A stretch of DNA of 64,000 nucleotides, from contig CM049307.1 of the NCBI GenBank assembly GCA_026874595.1, positions 29,055,079 to 29,119,078 on the forward strand, in the 5' to 3' direction. The stretch is from Sipunculus nudus (Eukaryota; Annelida; Sipuncula; Golfingiida; Sipunculidae). A program made the translations under genes and the position numbers. Position 1 is the stretch's first letter, and each line of letters starts with the position of its first letter. Positions 22,117 to 34,870 of the stretch are shown here, one piece after another. The notes below the pieces were generated by a model. It was not told the origin of the DNA. It saw only the letters and a program-made list of their open reading frames with translations, and did not search any database.

Positions 22117-22440
22117 TGGGAGTCGCTGTTGGTCGCTTGGCACATGTGCACCGCTTGAATATCAGGACTATTTCAAGATTATTATTTATAAGATCCCTAC
22201 ATTCAATGAAATTTCCAGAAAATAATAGGTACAGTTATTTTTTATTATGTAAGTAATACTAAGAGGAACATAATCAGGAGCAATATAATGCATATTCTCT
22301 TCAACTATCATTTCAATTATACTAAAGTTTCCAGTAAAACCATTCTAGGATACAGTATCAGCACCTCGCATACGGCTGTGTAACACCTTGTTATGGTTCT
22401 GCGTGTCAAAAAACAGTCCACATGTGTCTGATTACTATAA
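22117..22440. other. Block A unique flank
   Basis: Aligns with 49361-49760 of block B up to about the L1-like insertion point (ATTACTATAA against ACCATAATAA). No gene was seen. Confidence 0.5.
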
Positions 22441-22907
22441 CACTAGTGACTAGTGACTCTTATTATGGACATGATTTGGATACCTTGTTTTATATGTTAT
22501 GTGGTGTCTTTATTATTTGTAGTGATGAACAGATTGTCAGGGATATTTGAGACTCAAATTCTTACAGGTAGGGACACTAATCTTATTCATGTGTTGTCAG
22601 GAACAATGGCTCTCACTTGTAAATATGGTACTATTATGGTCTTTGTAGATTAACTTATGTTGAACAGTTCATTTAAATTTACAATTCTTTTACTTAATGT
22701 TAGAGGATTAAGGGAGTATAAAAAACGCAGAAAAATATTTAATTGGGCATTTAAGCATGGATGTAATGAAGGTATTATGTTTTTACAAGAAACCCACAGC
22801 GATATTAATTGTATAGGACCCTGGGGTCACCAATGGCACGGACTAAGCTACTTTAGTCATGGGTCAAATTTAAGCAAAGGAGTGTTAACTTTAATTGGAA
22901 GTAAACT

Positions 22908-24308
22908 AGAATTTTCACTATTAAAAAATATTATTGATAGAGACGGAAGATTAAAAATACACATTGTCTTATTCAAGGGAATGAATTTTTACTGATAAAT
23001 ATATATGGGCCAAATTTAGAGCAAATGCAAATGAAATGTTTGAAGAAAATAGTTGAAATCATAAAATTTACATTAAAAGAACCTGTTCATATAATCTGGG
23101 GTGGTGACTTTAACTTCTGTTTCACAGAAGAAGATGCAGATGGTGGTTATTTGAAATTAAAGAAAAATATCATATCCTACATGCATGATGTATGCGAAAG
23201 TTAAAATATTCATGATATATGGCGATTTAGAAATCCAAATGGAAAAAGGTTTACTTGGAGAAGATATAACCCTCTTACACAGAGAAGGTTAGACTTCTTT
23301 TTAACTCCAACTGTCTTACAGCAATTTATAACACATTGTGACATAATAACATCAGTTGAATCAGATCATTCTGCAATACTTATGAAAATCTGTTCACTAC
23401 CTGAGCAAAATATGGTTCAGGGATATGGAAATTTAATAATTCTCTGCTGTCTGACAGGGGATATACACAAGAATTTAAGACAGCAATCAATAAATGGTAG
23501 TTGGAATTAGAATGTAATCCAAAGGAAAAGTGGGAATATCTAAATTATTTAATAAGACAATTCACTATCAGGTACAGTAAAACTAAATCAAGGAAATTCA
23601 AGGCTGAGTATAAAGAACTGGAAAAACTTGTAAATAATCTTGAACCAAAAATTAACGAATCGTCTGACACATTGAAAGAATATTTAGAAACAAAACAGAA
23701 ACTTGAAGATTGCTATCAACACATTACCCAAGGAATTATAATACGGTCCCGTGCCCTATGGTTTGAAGAAGGGGAAAGAAATACTAAATACTTCTTAAAT
23801 TTACAAAAAAGAAACAAAGCATAAACTCATATTAAAAAGTTATTGGTAGATAGACATGAAATTACAAATAAACAAAATATTTTGAATGAACTCAGAGACT
23901 TTTTCAAATGTAAATATAAAGGAGTAAACAAACATTTAGAAGAAAATATAGAAACATTTCTGTTGAAAGTGGAAGTACCTAGATTAACCACAGAGAACAA
24001 TAACTTAATGAAATTAGAATTAACAATAAATGACATACGGGATGCATTAAAAAACATGAAAAACAATATAACCCCTTGGAATGATGGGTTATCTAAAGAA
24101 TTTTGTGTTTTTCCTCTCTGATATTGGAACTGAATTACTAAATTGTTATAACAATTGCTTTGAGATGAAACAAATGACACCCAGCCAAAGACAAGCATTT
24201 ATTACATTAATAGATAAACCTGGAAGGGACAACCGGTTAATCAAGAACTGGCGTCCAATTAGTCTGATAAATGTGGATGTGAAAATTTTAAGTAAGATAA
24301 TCAGTAAC
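22908..24308 (+). repeat. 1.4-kb internal tandem duplication, first copy
   Basis: Runs from AGAATTTTCACTATT to the GTAACAG before 24309. About 99% identical by eye to 24309-25708, with roughly a dozen substitutions and a few single-base indels. The breakpoint shows 3-bp microhomology (AGA). It covers the middle endonuclease, the linker and the first RT motifs. Confidence 0.93.
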
Positions 24309-25708
24309 AGAATTTTCACTATTAAAAATATTATTGATAGAGACGGAAGATTAAAAATACACATTGTCTTATTCAAGGGAATGAATTTTTACTTATAAAT
24401 ATATATGGGCCAAATTTAGAGCAAATGCAAATGAAATGTTTGAAGAAAACAGTGGAAATCATAAAATTTACATTAAAAGAACCTGTTCATATAATCTGGG
24501 GTGGTGACTTTAACTTCCGTTTCACAGAAGAAGATGCAGATGGTGGTTATTTGAAATTAAAGAAAAATATCATATCCTACATGCATGATGTATGCGAAAG
24601 TTAAAATATTCATGATATATGGCGATTTAGAAATCCAAATGGAAAAAGGTTTACTTGGAGAAGATATAACCCTCTTACACAGAGAAGGTTGACTTCTTTT
24701 TAACTCCAACTGTCTTACAGCCATTTATAACACATTGTGACATAATAACATCAGTTGAATCAGATCATTCTGCAATACTTATGAAAATCTGTTCACTACC
24801 TGAGCAAAATATGGTTCAGGGATATGGAAATTTAATAATTCTCTGCTGTCTGACAGGGGATATACACAAGAATTTAAGACAGCAATCAATAAATGGTAGT
24901 TGGAATTAGAATGTAATCCAAAGGAAAAGTGGGAATATCTAAATTATTTAATAAGACAATTCACTATCAGGTACAGTAAAACTAAATCAAGGAAATTCAA
25001 GGCTGAGTATAAAGAACTGGAAAAACTTGTAAATAATCTTGAACCAAAAATTAACGAATCGTCTGACACATTGAAAGAATATTTAGAAACAAAACAGAAA
25101 CTTGAAGATTGCTATCAACACATTACCCAAGGAATTATAATACGGTCCCGTGCCCAATGGTTTGAAGAAGGGGAAAGAAATACTAAATACTTCTTAAATT
25201 TACAAAAAAGAAACAAAGCATAAACTCATATTAAAAAGTTATTGGTAGATAGACATGAAATTACAAATAAACAAAATATTTTGAATGAACTCAGAGACTT
25301 TTTCAAATGTAAATATAAAGGAGTAAACAAACATTTAGAAGAAAATATAGAAACATTTCTGTTGAAAGTGGAAGTACCTAGATTAACCACAGAGAACAAT
25401 AACTTAATAAAAATTAGAATTAACAATAAATGACATACGGGATGCATTAAAAAACATGAAAAACAATATAACCCCTTGGAATGATGGGTTATCTAAAGAA
25501 TTTTGTGTTTTTCCTCTCTGATATTGGAACTGAATTACTAAATTGTTATAACTATTGCTTTGAGATGAAACAAATGACACCCAGCCAAAGACAAGCAGTC
25601 ATTACATTAATAGATAAACCTGGAAGGGACAACCGGTTAATCAAGAACTGGCGTCCAATTAGTCTGATAAATGTGGATGTGAAAATTTTAAGTAAGATAA
25701 TCAGTAAC
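24309..25708 (+). repeat. 1.4-kb internal tandem duplication, second copy
   Basis: Continues into the RT core (ATTAAAAAAGGTTTTACC) where the first copy jumps back to the endonuclease sequence. It shares the premature stop in the IHDIWRF region with copy 1, so the element had already decayed before it was duplicated. Confidence 0.93.
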
Positions 25709-28043
25709 AGATTAAAAAAGGTTTTACCATTACTGATACATGAAGATCAAAATGCCTTTGTCCTGGTAGGAGTGTAGGAGAATCGGTGAGATTAATTACA
25801 GATATGATGGAATATACAGACACAGAAAATAAAGGTGGAATAATCATGGCTGCAGATTTTGAAGCTGCTTTTGACTCTGTGGATCACTCATTTATGTTTG
25901 CTGTCCTTGAAAAATTTGGTTTTGAAGAATCTTTGATAAATTGGATAAAATTAATGCATAATAACTTAGAAAGTTGCATTATAAACAATGGTAAAACCAC
26001 TAGGTATTTTCCAATAGAACGGGGTACAAGACAAGGAGATCCATTAGCTCCATATTTGTTTATTTTAGTAATTGAAATTTTACGCCTGTATGGTCCGTCA
26101 GAACAGGAATTTATATGGTATTAATGTTCGGGGTACAGAAATAAAGCAATGTATATTTGCTGATGATTGCACATTTTTCCTAAAAAATTAAAAATCTATC
26201 CAGCTCATGATGAAGACATTGGAAATTTTCTCCAAATATTCTTCAATTAAAATAAATTATGATAAATCAGAGATTGCCTGGATAGGTCGTTGGAAAGACA
26301 GAACACACCATATAGGTGACTGTAAATAGGTTAATCTAAATAATAAAAGTTTGAAAATACTTGGAGTTCATTTCACATACAACACACAATTATTTAATAC
26401 TCTTAACTTTCGAAAACCTGAGAGAGATTTTAAAGCAGTTCTTAACATTTGGTCAGGAACACAATTAACTGTCTATGGAAGGATTCAGGTATTGAAGTCA
26501 TTTGCATTGTCAAAACTGTTGTATATTTGTAATTTGTACACAATTCCAAATGGGTTTATAAAAGATATACAACAGGTATGTAACAGGTTTATTTGGAAAG
26601 GAAAACGACCCAAAGTGAAATTTACAACAGCAATAGGAAATTATAATAATGGAGGTTTGAAAATGCTAGATGTAAATGCAATCATACAGACACAAAGGAT
26701 GAAATGGATAAACAGGTTACTGGATGGGAAGCGTAAAAAGTGGAAAGCTATTCCATTATTTTATTTGGAAAAAATAGGTGGTATTAATGCTATTGGAATA
26801 ATTTGGAAGTAACAGCTGTACCAGGCAAAATTCCACTGTTTTATAAGGAAGGTTTCAGAGACTGGGCTTCATTTAATAGTAAAACTCCAGAAACCTATCA
26901 AGAGGTTTTGAGAGAGCTACTCTGGAATAACCAATATATTTTAGTTAACAAAAAGAGTATATTTTACAGAGAACTCAGTGAGAGTGGAATTAACTATGTA
27001 TCTGACATTTTCAGCCATAATGGACATATGCCTAAAGTTGAAGAGGTTTTAAATCAGTGTCCAAGTATACCAAACATTACTTATTTCAACTGGGTACAAA
27101 TATACCACTCATTACCAAAATCGTGGCTAAGGATACTTAAAAATGAAAATTACCTTACTGATGTTACCAATGATCTTAAGCATATATCTGGTACTACTTC
27201 ACTTAATACCAAGGCTATATATGAAAAGATAATTGAAAAGAAATTAGTTACTTCATCAGCATTTTATTTTTGGAAGAATAATCACAAACTGGATGAAAAA
27301 CGGTGGGGATATTGCTTAGAAGCAATTTATGGGGTCCGTATAGATGCTTATTCCCGTGAGTTCCAATATAAACTGCTAAATAATTATTTGCCTCTAAATC
27401 AAATTTTATTTAAATGGAATCTAAAGGACACTGATAAGTGTTCTTATTGTGTAGAAAGTGTAGAATCGGTACAACATCTATTTTATGAATGTAGTAGAGC
27501 CACTTCTCTTTATAATAGAATTTTAAAATATTTTCTGGCAGCAAGGAAACATTACCAGAATGGAAAATTCATGTTGCATTGTTTGGTTGTGTACCTGTTA
27601 ATAACGATAATCTGTTAGTTAACCAAATTTTGCTTGTAATGAGGATAATATTGTATAAAAATCGTGAATCAACTCATGGAAATTTAGAAAGAGCAGTTGT
27701 ACAGCTGCTCCATAAATGTTTACAATACTTGAAAAATATATATATGATAGAGAATAGAATTGCAAGAAGACAACATATTAGAATTTCATCAAGAAAAATG
27801 GGAACCTGTTTTAAATAATTTATAAAAAATATTAATATATTATTTTTTCTTAGTTGAAACATGAAACGTTTTAAGTACAAGCTTTCTAAACCTATATGTG
27901 GTTGTAACGGTAGTTTGTGTATTTTCCATGTTTTGTAAATTTATGTTTCCATGTTTTTCCATGTATGTTTTGTAAACTTGTAATATGTGAAACAGTTGAA
28001 AGTGTATGTATTGGTTTACAAAATAAATATATGTTTAAAAAAA

Positions 28044-29377
28044 AGCCGCCTGACCGGAGGGCCGAGTTTGGACCTGCGTGACAAATCCCAAACAAGGTCT
28101 GATCCATAGTAGCCTCTACTTAGACCTTTATGTCCCCTGATATATCCCTGCTGGATGGATATTACGGTTCATGGACAGAATGTAAATTCACTGTAGATCC
28201 CGTCGCAACACATCTGTATGATAAGCCCAGGGCCCTTAGCTCATATGACACGCGCAACACAAAGTGAGCCCCTGTATCTGGCCCCTGAGCCATTGTTGTT
28301 TCATGTTGTTTGACGTGTTTAGAACATGAATTACATTTTTTAGCCAAGTCAGGTGGCGATACACGGTATATTTCCTGTAAATTCAAATTAATGAAATAGG
28401 TGATTAGGCCCATTTAATACAGAGGCATATTATATTTGGTATGACAGTAAAATGTAGAATAAAACATGAATGAAATGAAAAAATACAGTGTCTTGTAAAA
28501 CGTGGGAAACAAATTACAGCGATCTAAATATCGAATGAAATCTTATACAAGTTAGACGTGCTTATTCAATCTTAAACAGTTGCAATGAGTATGTGATATT
28601 GACCAGTTCTTACATGTATGTTCAAGGTGTTTGGTGTGCTCCAGAAATAACTGTTTATTAAACTCTTACTCTCCTTTTTTTATTATGGACATAGGAATAA
28701 ATTACTAAATTCCCATCTTTTTTTCGTTTACATTACATGAATTATACACATTTGAATAAATCACATGTATATAATTATTGCTTGGCAGAGGCAATTTGTG
28801 TTATCCGCAACGACATTTAGCCAAAGTAATCCTTTATGCGTAACCAAACTGATTAAAGTATTTTCCAGAGCATATTCCTGTTCAAAGATCGCGTAACTAG
28901 TACATAGTCTGTTTCCTCAAGTTTCATTATGGCAGTTCTTATATGAATTAATATAAATGTTGCCACATTTATATGATAAGCACTTTGCGCTTTGACCTGA
29001 AAGCAGGAAAATATGCAAGTGTCTTACTTTCTGAAACACATGCATAATTCATCACTGCCCATTGACGTGTTTGGTTTTGAAATCCGTCTGCTAACAGGTG
29101 TAGTGTAGCACATTAAACACTGATCATACGCAAGAACAGTCCGTCTATAGTGTTTGAGGAATTCAACGTTAACGTACAGGATAGAAGAATCGAGCATACA
29201 GGTAGCGTATTGATTTACCATATGTCTACTAACATTTGTATGCAGACAGGACAGTTACGTACTAGTGGCGTAGAAAAATATAAACTGGTGGTGGGGGACC
29301 GGGGAAAATCTGCCGAGTACAATAATTTGATACCTGAAACTACAAACACAGTGGGAAGGCGCTATCCCATCACAAAC
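28044..29377. other. Block A unique flank, homologous to 49760-51062
   Basis: Matches block B over its whole length with indels (for example TATATCCCTGCTGGATGGA, GATAAGCCCAGGG and TTCGAGCATACAGGTAG). Short frames on the minus strand at 28162-28413 and 49877-50191 are related, but their ends differ and substitutions are not concentrated at third positions. I do not call a gene. Confidence 0.5.
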
Positions 29378-29905
29378 AATGGAAAAGCAGATCAAGTATG
29401 TTCCCCGCCTCATGTGGGAATATTTAGAAAAGAAGTTGTGAATACATGTACGAAATTTGAGATGGGTCCATGTCACACACGAAGATTACCTCTGTGGCCT
29501 TGAAAACTGCATTGCGTTAATATCTTTTTAGCATTTTTGCTGCTGTGACCTCTAAAAATGCGTCAAAGGCATTCATATTCAAACTTTAGCTAGCCGTTGA
29601 AAAGTTGCATCAATGCTACAAGTTTGGTAACTGTCCCTGAAATTTTTTTTGGGTTATTGCGTGAAAAAATCGTTTGAGCATTATCGCCGCTGTGACCTTG
29701 AAAATGTGCGTGAAGGTCATCCATTTTCGAACCTGACCTAGGCCTTGAAAAGTTGTATCAATGCTGCACGTTTATTACCGTACCTCAGATTCATTACGAG
29801 TTATTGCGTTAACAAATGTGTGACGGACCGACGTACGGAGGGAAAGACGGACGAAGGCTAGCCATTTCTATGTCCCCCGCCGACGGCGACGGCGGGAGAC
29901 AACTA
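29378..29905 (+). mobile_element. HINE/pearl-like non-autonomous repeat, block A specific
   Basis: Absent from block B, where the flanks meet near 54108. It contains about 147-bp tandem units starting GCTGTGACCT at about 29541 and 29688, each with TTGAAAAGTTG(C/T)ATCAATGCT. It then has a GACGGACCGACG / AAGACGGACGAAGG tract and a strong hairpin (CCCGCCG 29876-29882 with CGGCGGG 29890-29896). Central tandem repeats with a 3' hairpin match the architecture of Helentron-associated elements; this assignment is inference. Confidence 0.6.
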
Positions 29906-32900
29906 CACGGGCAATCATGAACTGACCAGCCTGCTTCAAGTTCCAGGCTTCACAGAATGATGATTTCGCTACATTCATGAAATAATTGTCTAAGTTACCT
30001 GTACTAATTATATATAAAACTAATATATAATGACAAACTTATAGTGGTCTTTTTTGCTAATATCTTGGTTCATTTATTTTGTTTATTGACACTTTTTTTA
30101 ACTTGCCAGTTATTTCGGTTGGAATAAATTATATTACTGTTTCAATTGATCTGCTTGTGGAACTTGATTTACAAGGCAAACGTGAATATAACGATAAGCA
30201 GGACTTTGGTGTAAAATCATTTCCTTTATTTTGTTGTTGTTACATTACAATATTTTGTACACTGAAGAAATGAAACAATTTTCCTGACAATACATATCAT
30301 GATATATCACTAGGTTAAGTTAATATAATTCAATATTGGTCCTAGCCTCTTTTTTATTAAATCTAAATTTGATTCACATTACTTTTTGGGGATGAATATA
30401 AGAAGACACAGCACGCAGAGTGTTACAGTGCTAACCTTTCTTCAGGTTTACTGTCTTTAATTTTTTAACCGCTACATATGAATCACAGTCGCTTGATAAC
30501 CTTATTTTAGGGGAAATAGGAAGAAAGCGATAGAGCGTAGGACAAATCTTTTGTGATACACGCCACCTCCGTACGAGCCACTACGACAGTATGCGTAACA
30601 TGTATACTCGTTTAGTGCACAATTTTGTCCAGTTCTAGATAAAATCACACATACAAATAGGTATTCAAGTGACATTGCATGAATACATAATCATTTTGAC
30701 ATAATCTTATTTATGTTTTAACTTGAGGCTTGGAGGCTTACAATAGGTATAACGGAACTACATCATTTAATCCTGTTTCTCAGTATACAAATATATCTAT
30801 ACAAAGGATATCTTTCTCTATGTTTCTGTGAGAAAGGAACTCGTCAGATCGACTGTAATAATAGGGGAGGGGGGGTATATATGTGTATTTTCATGTAATT
30901 TGCAAAAAAAAATCCAAAACGACTGGTGAAACTTGTACCTAACTTGTTATTGCTTTCTTTATTCTCGAGTGTTATATGTTGTCCAAATGTCAGCTCTCTA
31001 GGTGATAACATGTATAAGTGCATCCTATGGGGTGCTGATTATAATGAGAAAAATAAATAATGGTGTATGAGATTCGATTATACATTAACATACAAAATAT
31101 GAACCTGCAGATATCTGTCTAAGTTTGTGAGTACTACTGATCTAAACTTTTAAAGAATGATCCTGATATTTACAATAGCAGTAAGATCTCCACACTCTTA
31201 AATATAAGGTATATCTATTTTAGAAAAGATGTTTAAAGAACTTGCACTTATGGAATTTTATCATGTTTACATTTTTCCACATCATAACAAGGAGTCTTCA
31301 CTAAATTTAAGATAAAGTCTTGACAGAGGAACTATGCACCATACAAAGAAAATAACAGTTAAGATGTGAAATATTCCAGCAACAACAGCTTTGTTGAAAC
31401 TAAATTTCAGATTAAAAAAAAAACCTTGCATAGGACTCGAATGGTTCAGTGTAACTACACTGTTATCTGCATTTATGCACGTTATTGTCATTGTTCAAAA
31501 TGTGTTCACTAGTACTTTATTACTGAGTAGAATCACTCCTTTCCCAACATAAATGATTGGCACGTGTTCATATCACAGTGTATATAGGAACCCACGGAAG
31601 GTCTCAGCAAATGTAACTGGGAAATATAATGTAGAGAAGTTAAGATCGGAATTCAAATTACTTTTAGTTTGCAACTAGTTAACCTGACATGAACAGGTAT
31701 ACTTTGGACTATGTTGAAAACACTTGTTTACTTTAGAATATCTAGATCGGTCAAATGCCTTTATGTTTTACACTTTATAGTACGTGTGTTTAAGTGCATT
31801 GAAAGAGAGCTGTTTTTATACTATTGCATTTGTTATAAAAATAATGAACATGTAAATTATGAGAATGTTCTGGCGGTAAATTAAAAATGAAAGTTTTATT
31901 CTCTTTTCCAACTTTACATTAAAGTATATTCCTGTTTTCTTTATTCTTATCATTTAAGTAGTTTGACTGTTAAATACAGAGTCAATCAATATCTGGGGAT
32001 CGGCCCCGTATTGTTGAAACTGACATTGAACTTCACTTACATATTGGGATATTCCGATGCAACAGGAATTTTACAGGAAAAGATTTACCCAGAACATCTA
32101 GAGGATTATTCCAAGAATTTATTCCAGGATATTCCATAGTTAACTGGTAGACTTTAGGATATCCCAATGTAAACCAGTGTACATTGAGATATACCAAAAT
32201 AACTAGCTGAGATTTCAATTTTTATGTAATTCCTAAGTACTTTGATGGTCAACCAGATTAGATTGGACCCAGACTCAACTAGTGTACCTTAGAATTCCTA
32301 TGTAAATTATTTGGGTTCCAAAATTAACTGGATTTCCATGTGCACTGTGACAAATATCTGTTTTGTATCAATGTTCTGAATCATGAACCTAGACTTGCAT
32401 GAAATCCAAAAAAAACAAGATTACACCTTTATACACCAAACAATTAATTGAAAGGGACGGTTATTATTAAACATGGAATTAATTAATGCAGTCTCCGGAG
32501 GCAAGGAATTCCAATTCTTTTTTTAATTGTTCCCCTGGAATTGATAAATTATTTATTATTTCCCTGATATTTTCTATCTGAGAGAAACACTGGGGACCAT
32601 TTAAGTTTTAAAATATATGCAAAGTAAAAAAAAATTAATTATTCTGTTGACATATTTATTCGGATTAGTAAGGCCTGTATAACGTACAATCATAAAAAAA
32701 GACAACATGGTCTTGTATTGACTCTGTGTATTATTGTATATGACGATGAGTAAAAAAATACGATGCAACTGAAAATACCATTTCAGCTATTATCCAAATT
32801 AGGTGGCTTTATTTTTGTAGAGTGGACGCTGGCCTTTAACTTGCACTTGTAGGTTTTGTTCACCTTGATATAATTGACATTGGGGGATGCGCATATCTAC

Positions 32901-33189
32901 ATGATCTCGGATGTGGCCAGATGGCTGATTTTTTTTTTTTTTAATCTTTATAGATGTTTATTCAATTATAACCTAAATGGAATTACATCGACAAGCGACT
33001 ATTCGTTTGTCCGCCGAATCACAGATAGACACAGAAACACAGATCTATGGTTTATTTTAGGCATAGATGTCTCCTGACATGGAACTCCACATTTCTTGCA
33101 TCAGAGATACCAGAGTATCCCAAGATGCACAGACACCAGAAAACAACACTGTAGTTGACGCAATAAGTCTTTGCATGAGAAAAAACAAT
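29906..33189. other. Right end of block A and following intergenic DNA
   Basis: 29906-30290 still aligns with block B (54125-54391 and 61725-61770, interrupted there). Homology is lost near 30290. Beyond that is AT-rich sequence with a G-run near 30868, a T-run near 32931 and, at 31990-32350, loosely repeated GGATATTCC / CCAATGTAAACCAG phrases. No gene or RNA is supportable. Confidence 0.5.
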
Positions 33190-33610
33190 CAAAGATATCT
33201 GACATGCAAAGTTTCAGGCTGAAACGTCGAACACACCTGAGCTAATTGCATGGGTGTAGTATACAAAATCGTGAATGTATAGGTGGTGCCACGACAAACT
33301 TTCATAATGATATGTCAAACCACTCCTGAGATAGAAGTACGAAAATGAAATTGTAGGTGGCGCTTTCACTCTAGTGTACGAAAATGCTCCACGAGATGGA
33401 TGGAGTTGTAAAATGTTGGGTTTGATATTCAAACCACTCCTGACATACGTGTGATTAACACCATAGATGCAAGGATGGATATCACGCAAAAACGGTTCCA
33501 GGTGGCACCACTAGCCTTGTACATGAGAAAGAAATACAAGATATATGGACATGCAAACGTTCATACCGATAGGTCAAACCACTCCTGAGATAACTACATA
33601 TTCCGGGGTC
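33190..33610. repeat. Degenerate tandem repeat, 115-145 bp units
   Basis: TCAAACCACTCCTGA(G/C)ATA recurs at about 33315, 33429 and 33574. Between the copies, GGTGGCGC, GGTGGCAC and GGTGGTGCC motifs and GACATGCAAA(G/C) phrases repeat in the same order. It resembles the core arrays of pearl-type elements, but I could not find termini. Confidence 0.55.
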
Positions 33611-33839
33611 AATTCCCATACAGGCCTTAAATTTCAAGTTTGCTGCACCCCCCCGTCATTTTTAGGTTTCATGTCATTTTTTGTTAAAGTGATTCATGGA
33701 GATCCTATTGCAAAACATTACCCCTCTGGTAAAGTGTCCAAAAGGCTTGAAATCGGCAATTTATAAACTAACCGCTAAACATAATTTTTTTAGTTATATG
33801 GGTTAATGTCCAGGGTTCACTTAACGAAATTGTAATGTG

Positions 33840-34640
33840 GAGAAATATTTACTGCTTAATTCAATCAAATATATCACTTTTAAATCTTCAAATGTTAAGT
33901 AAAAATTTTGAATATTAAAAAAGGCATGTACTTTTAAAACCTAACAGTTATTTGGGATATAAAGAGGCAAGATTATTCCAAATCATCAATTTGATGAGAA
34001 AAATGGAATAAAAATGCTTTTGTTTTGTTATTCAGCGTATTTCAAGCCTGAAAGTTTATCATTTTAAACTATTTTAAGTAATAAAAAAGTGATTGTTTAT
34101 AATCAGGGTATACATAATCTTCTGCTGGCAATATAAACTTTGATGTATACATTCCATATGAACGGCATGGGGCAATTTGTTTGTGTTTTCTTAAATTCGA
34201 CTAAAATGAAGTTACAAATGAATTTGTACTTTTTATTTGAATTTTTAAAATAAATATCTATATAAACATAAATATAAATATCAAAAGGCATATTTTTAAA
34301 AATATACTATTGCTTTGGATTTAAACAGGCATAATTAGTCATTATCATTAGTTTGATAGAACAATTTAGTCCATTCAGTCTTATGTCTTGTTTTAAATTT
34401 AAAATTTACTATTTTAAGATAATTTATATATTTTTTTAATATAAATATTTTGAGTATTAATTGGCTTTTTGAGCTGAAGCACATAAGATATATGGTGGGT
34501 CTATTCCACTGATACGGCATTGTATGTTCATTTTTTATATTTCTAAATTTGATTAAAATCTAGTTTAGTTTAAATATTTTACCTAAACCTTTAATTTTTT
34601 AATTTGATTTGAAATATAAAAAATGATTATTAGTATTAAA
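33840..34640. repeat. Degenerate tandem repeat, about 365-bp period
   Basis: The segment near 33910-34030 (AAAAAAGGCATGTACTTTTAAAA, GATATAAAGAGGCA-AGATTATT, CAATTTGATGAGA) is matched in the same order near 34275-34370 (AAAAGGCATATTTTTAAAA, GATTTAAACAGGCATAATTA, TTAGTTTGATAGAA). The repeat is strongly AT-rich and diverged. Confidence 0.4.
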
Positions 34641-34790
34641 ATTTAAAGTTGTCATGAAAATTTGCATAAGATCTTGTGAGTGAGGTGAGTCTTAAATATA
34701 TATTGCTTGACAATCATATTTCCCGTTTATAGACAAAAATATAGTGCTTTTAAGCTTCTCATAATTTAATTTTAAAACTTTGAGAACGTG

Positions 34791-34823
34791 TATTTATATA
34801 TATATATATGTATATATATATAA

Positions 34824-34868
<45 letters not shown>
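34791..34868. repeat. (TA)n microsatellite
   Basis: Interrupted TA array. Confidence 0.95.

Positions 34869-34870
<2 letters not shown>

Larger units (their letters stand above)
22657..27818 (+). pseudogene. L1-like ORF2: endonuclease and reverse transcriptase, broken
   Basis: Order along the element: endonuclease start (TILLLNVRGL, FLQETHSD, FSHGSN), middle endonuclease (IWGGDFNFC, IHDIWRFRNP), then the L1-type linker with WFEEGERNTKYFLNLQKRN. RT motifs follow: NWRPISLINVDVKILSK; MAADFEAAFDSVDHSFMF (about 25848); GTRQGDPLAPYLFILV (about 26023); FADD (about 26158). Further on are IKINYDKSE and the thumb (WSGTQLTVYGRIQVLKS). The C-terminal CxxC-HxxxxC segment (CSYC, then HLFYEC) lies near 27440-27495. 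Many frames are closed by stops, including one in both duplicate copies (GAAAGTTAA context, 23201 and 24600). WFEEGERNTKYF is typical of L1/Tx1-group elements. The catalytic residues are visible, but the copy is dead. Confidence 0.88.
22441..28043 (+). mobile_element. L1-like LINE with internal 1.4-kb duplication
   Basis: Present in block A and absent from block B, where about 49760 (CCATAATAAGGCC) is uninterrupted. It holds one ORF2-type coding region (endonuclease, RT, C-terminal zinc-binding segment) followed by about 220 bp of 3' UTR and an A-rich end (AAATATATGTTTAAAAAAAA). No ORF1 is present; about 215 bp precede ORF2, so the copy is either 5' truncated or lacks ORF1. A clear target duplication was not found. 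Without the internal duplication it would be about 4.2 kb. Confidence 0.82.

Noticed and set aside
22441-22656. Possible ORF1 of the L1-like LINE before its ORF2
   Set aside because: Only about 215 bp are available and no coiled coil, RRM or zinc knuckle could be read in any frame.
29150-29503. 117-codon plus-strand frame
   Set aside because: It crosses the left edge of a block-A-specific insertion, and the homologous part in block B (about 53950) is shifted by indels, so it is not conserved as coding.
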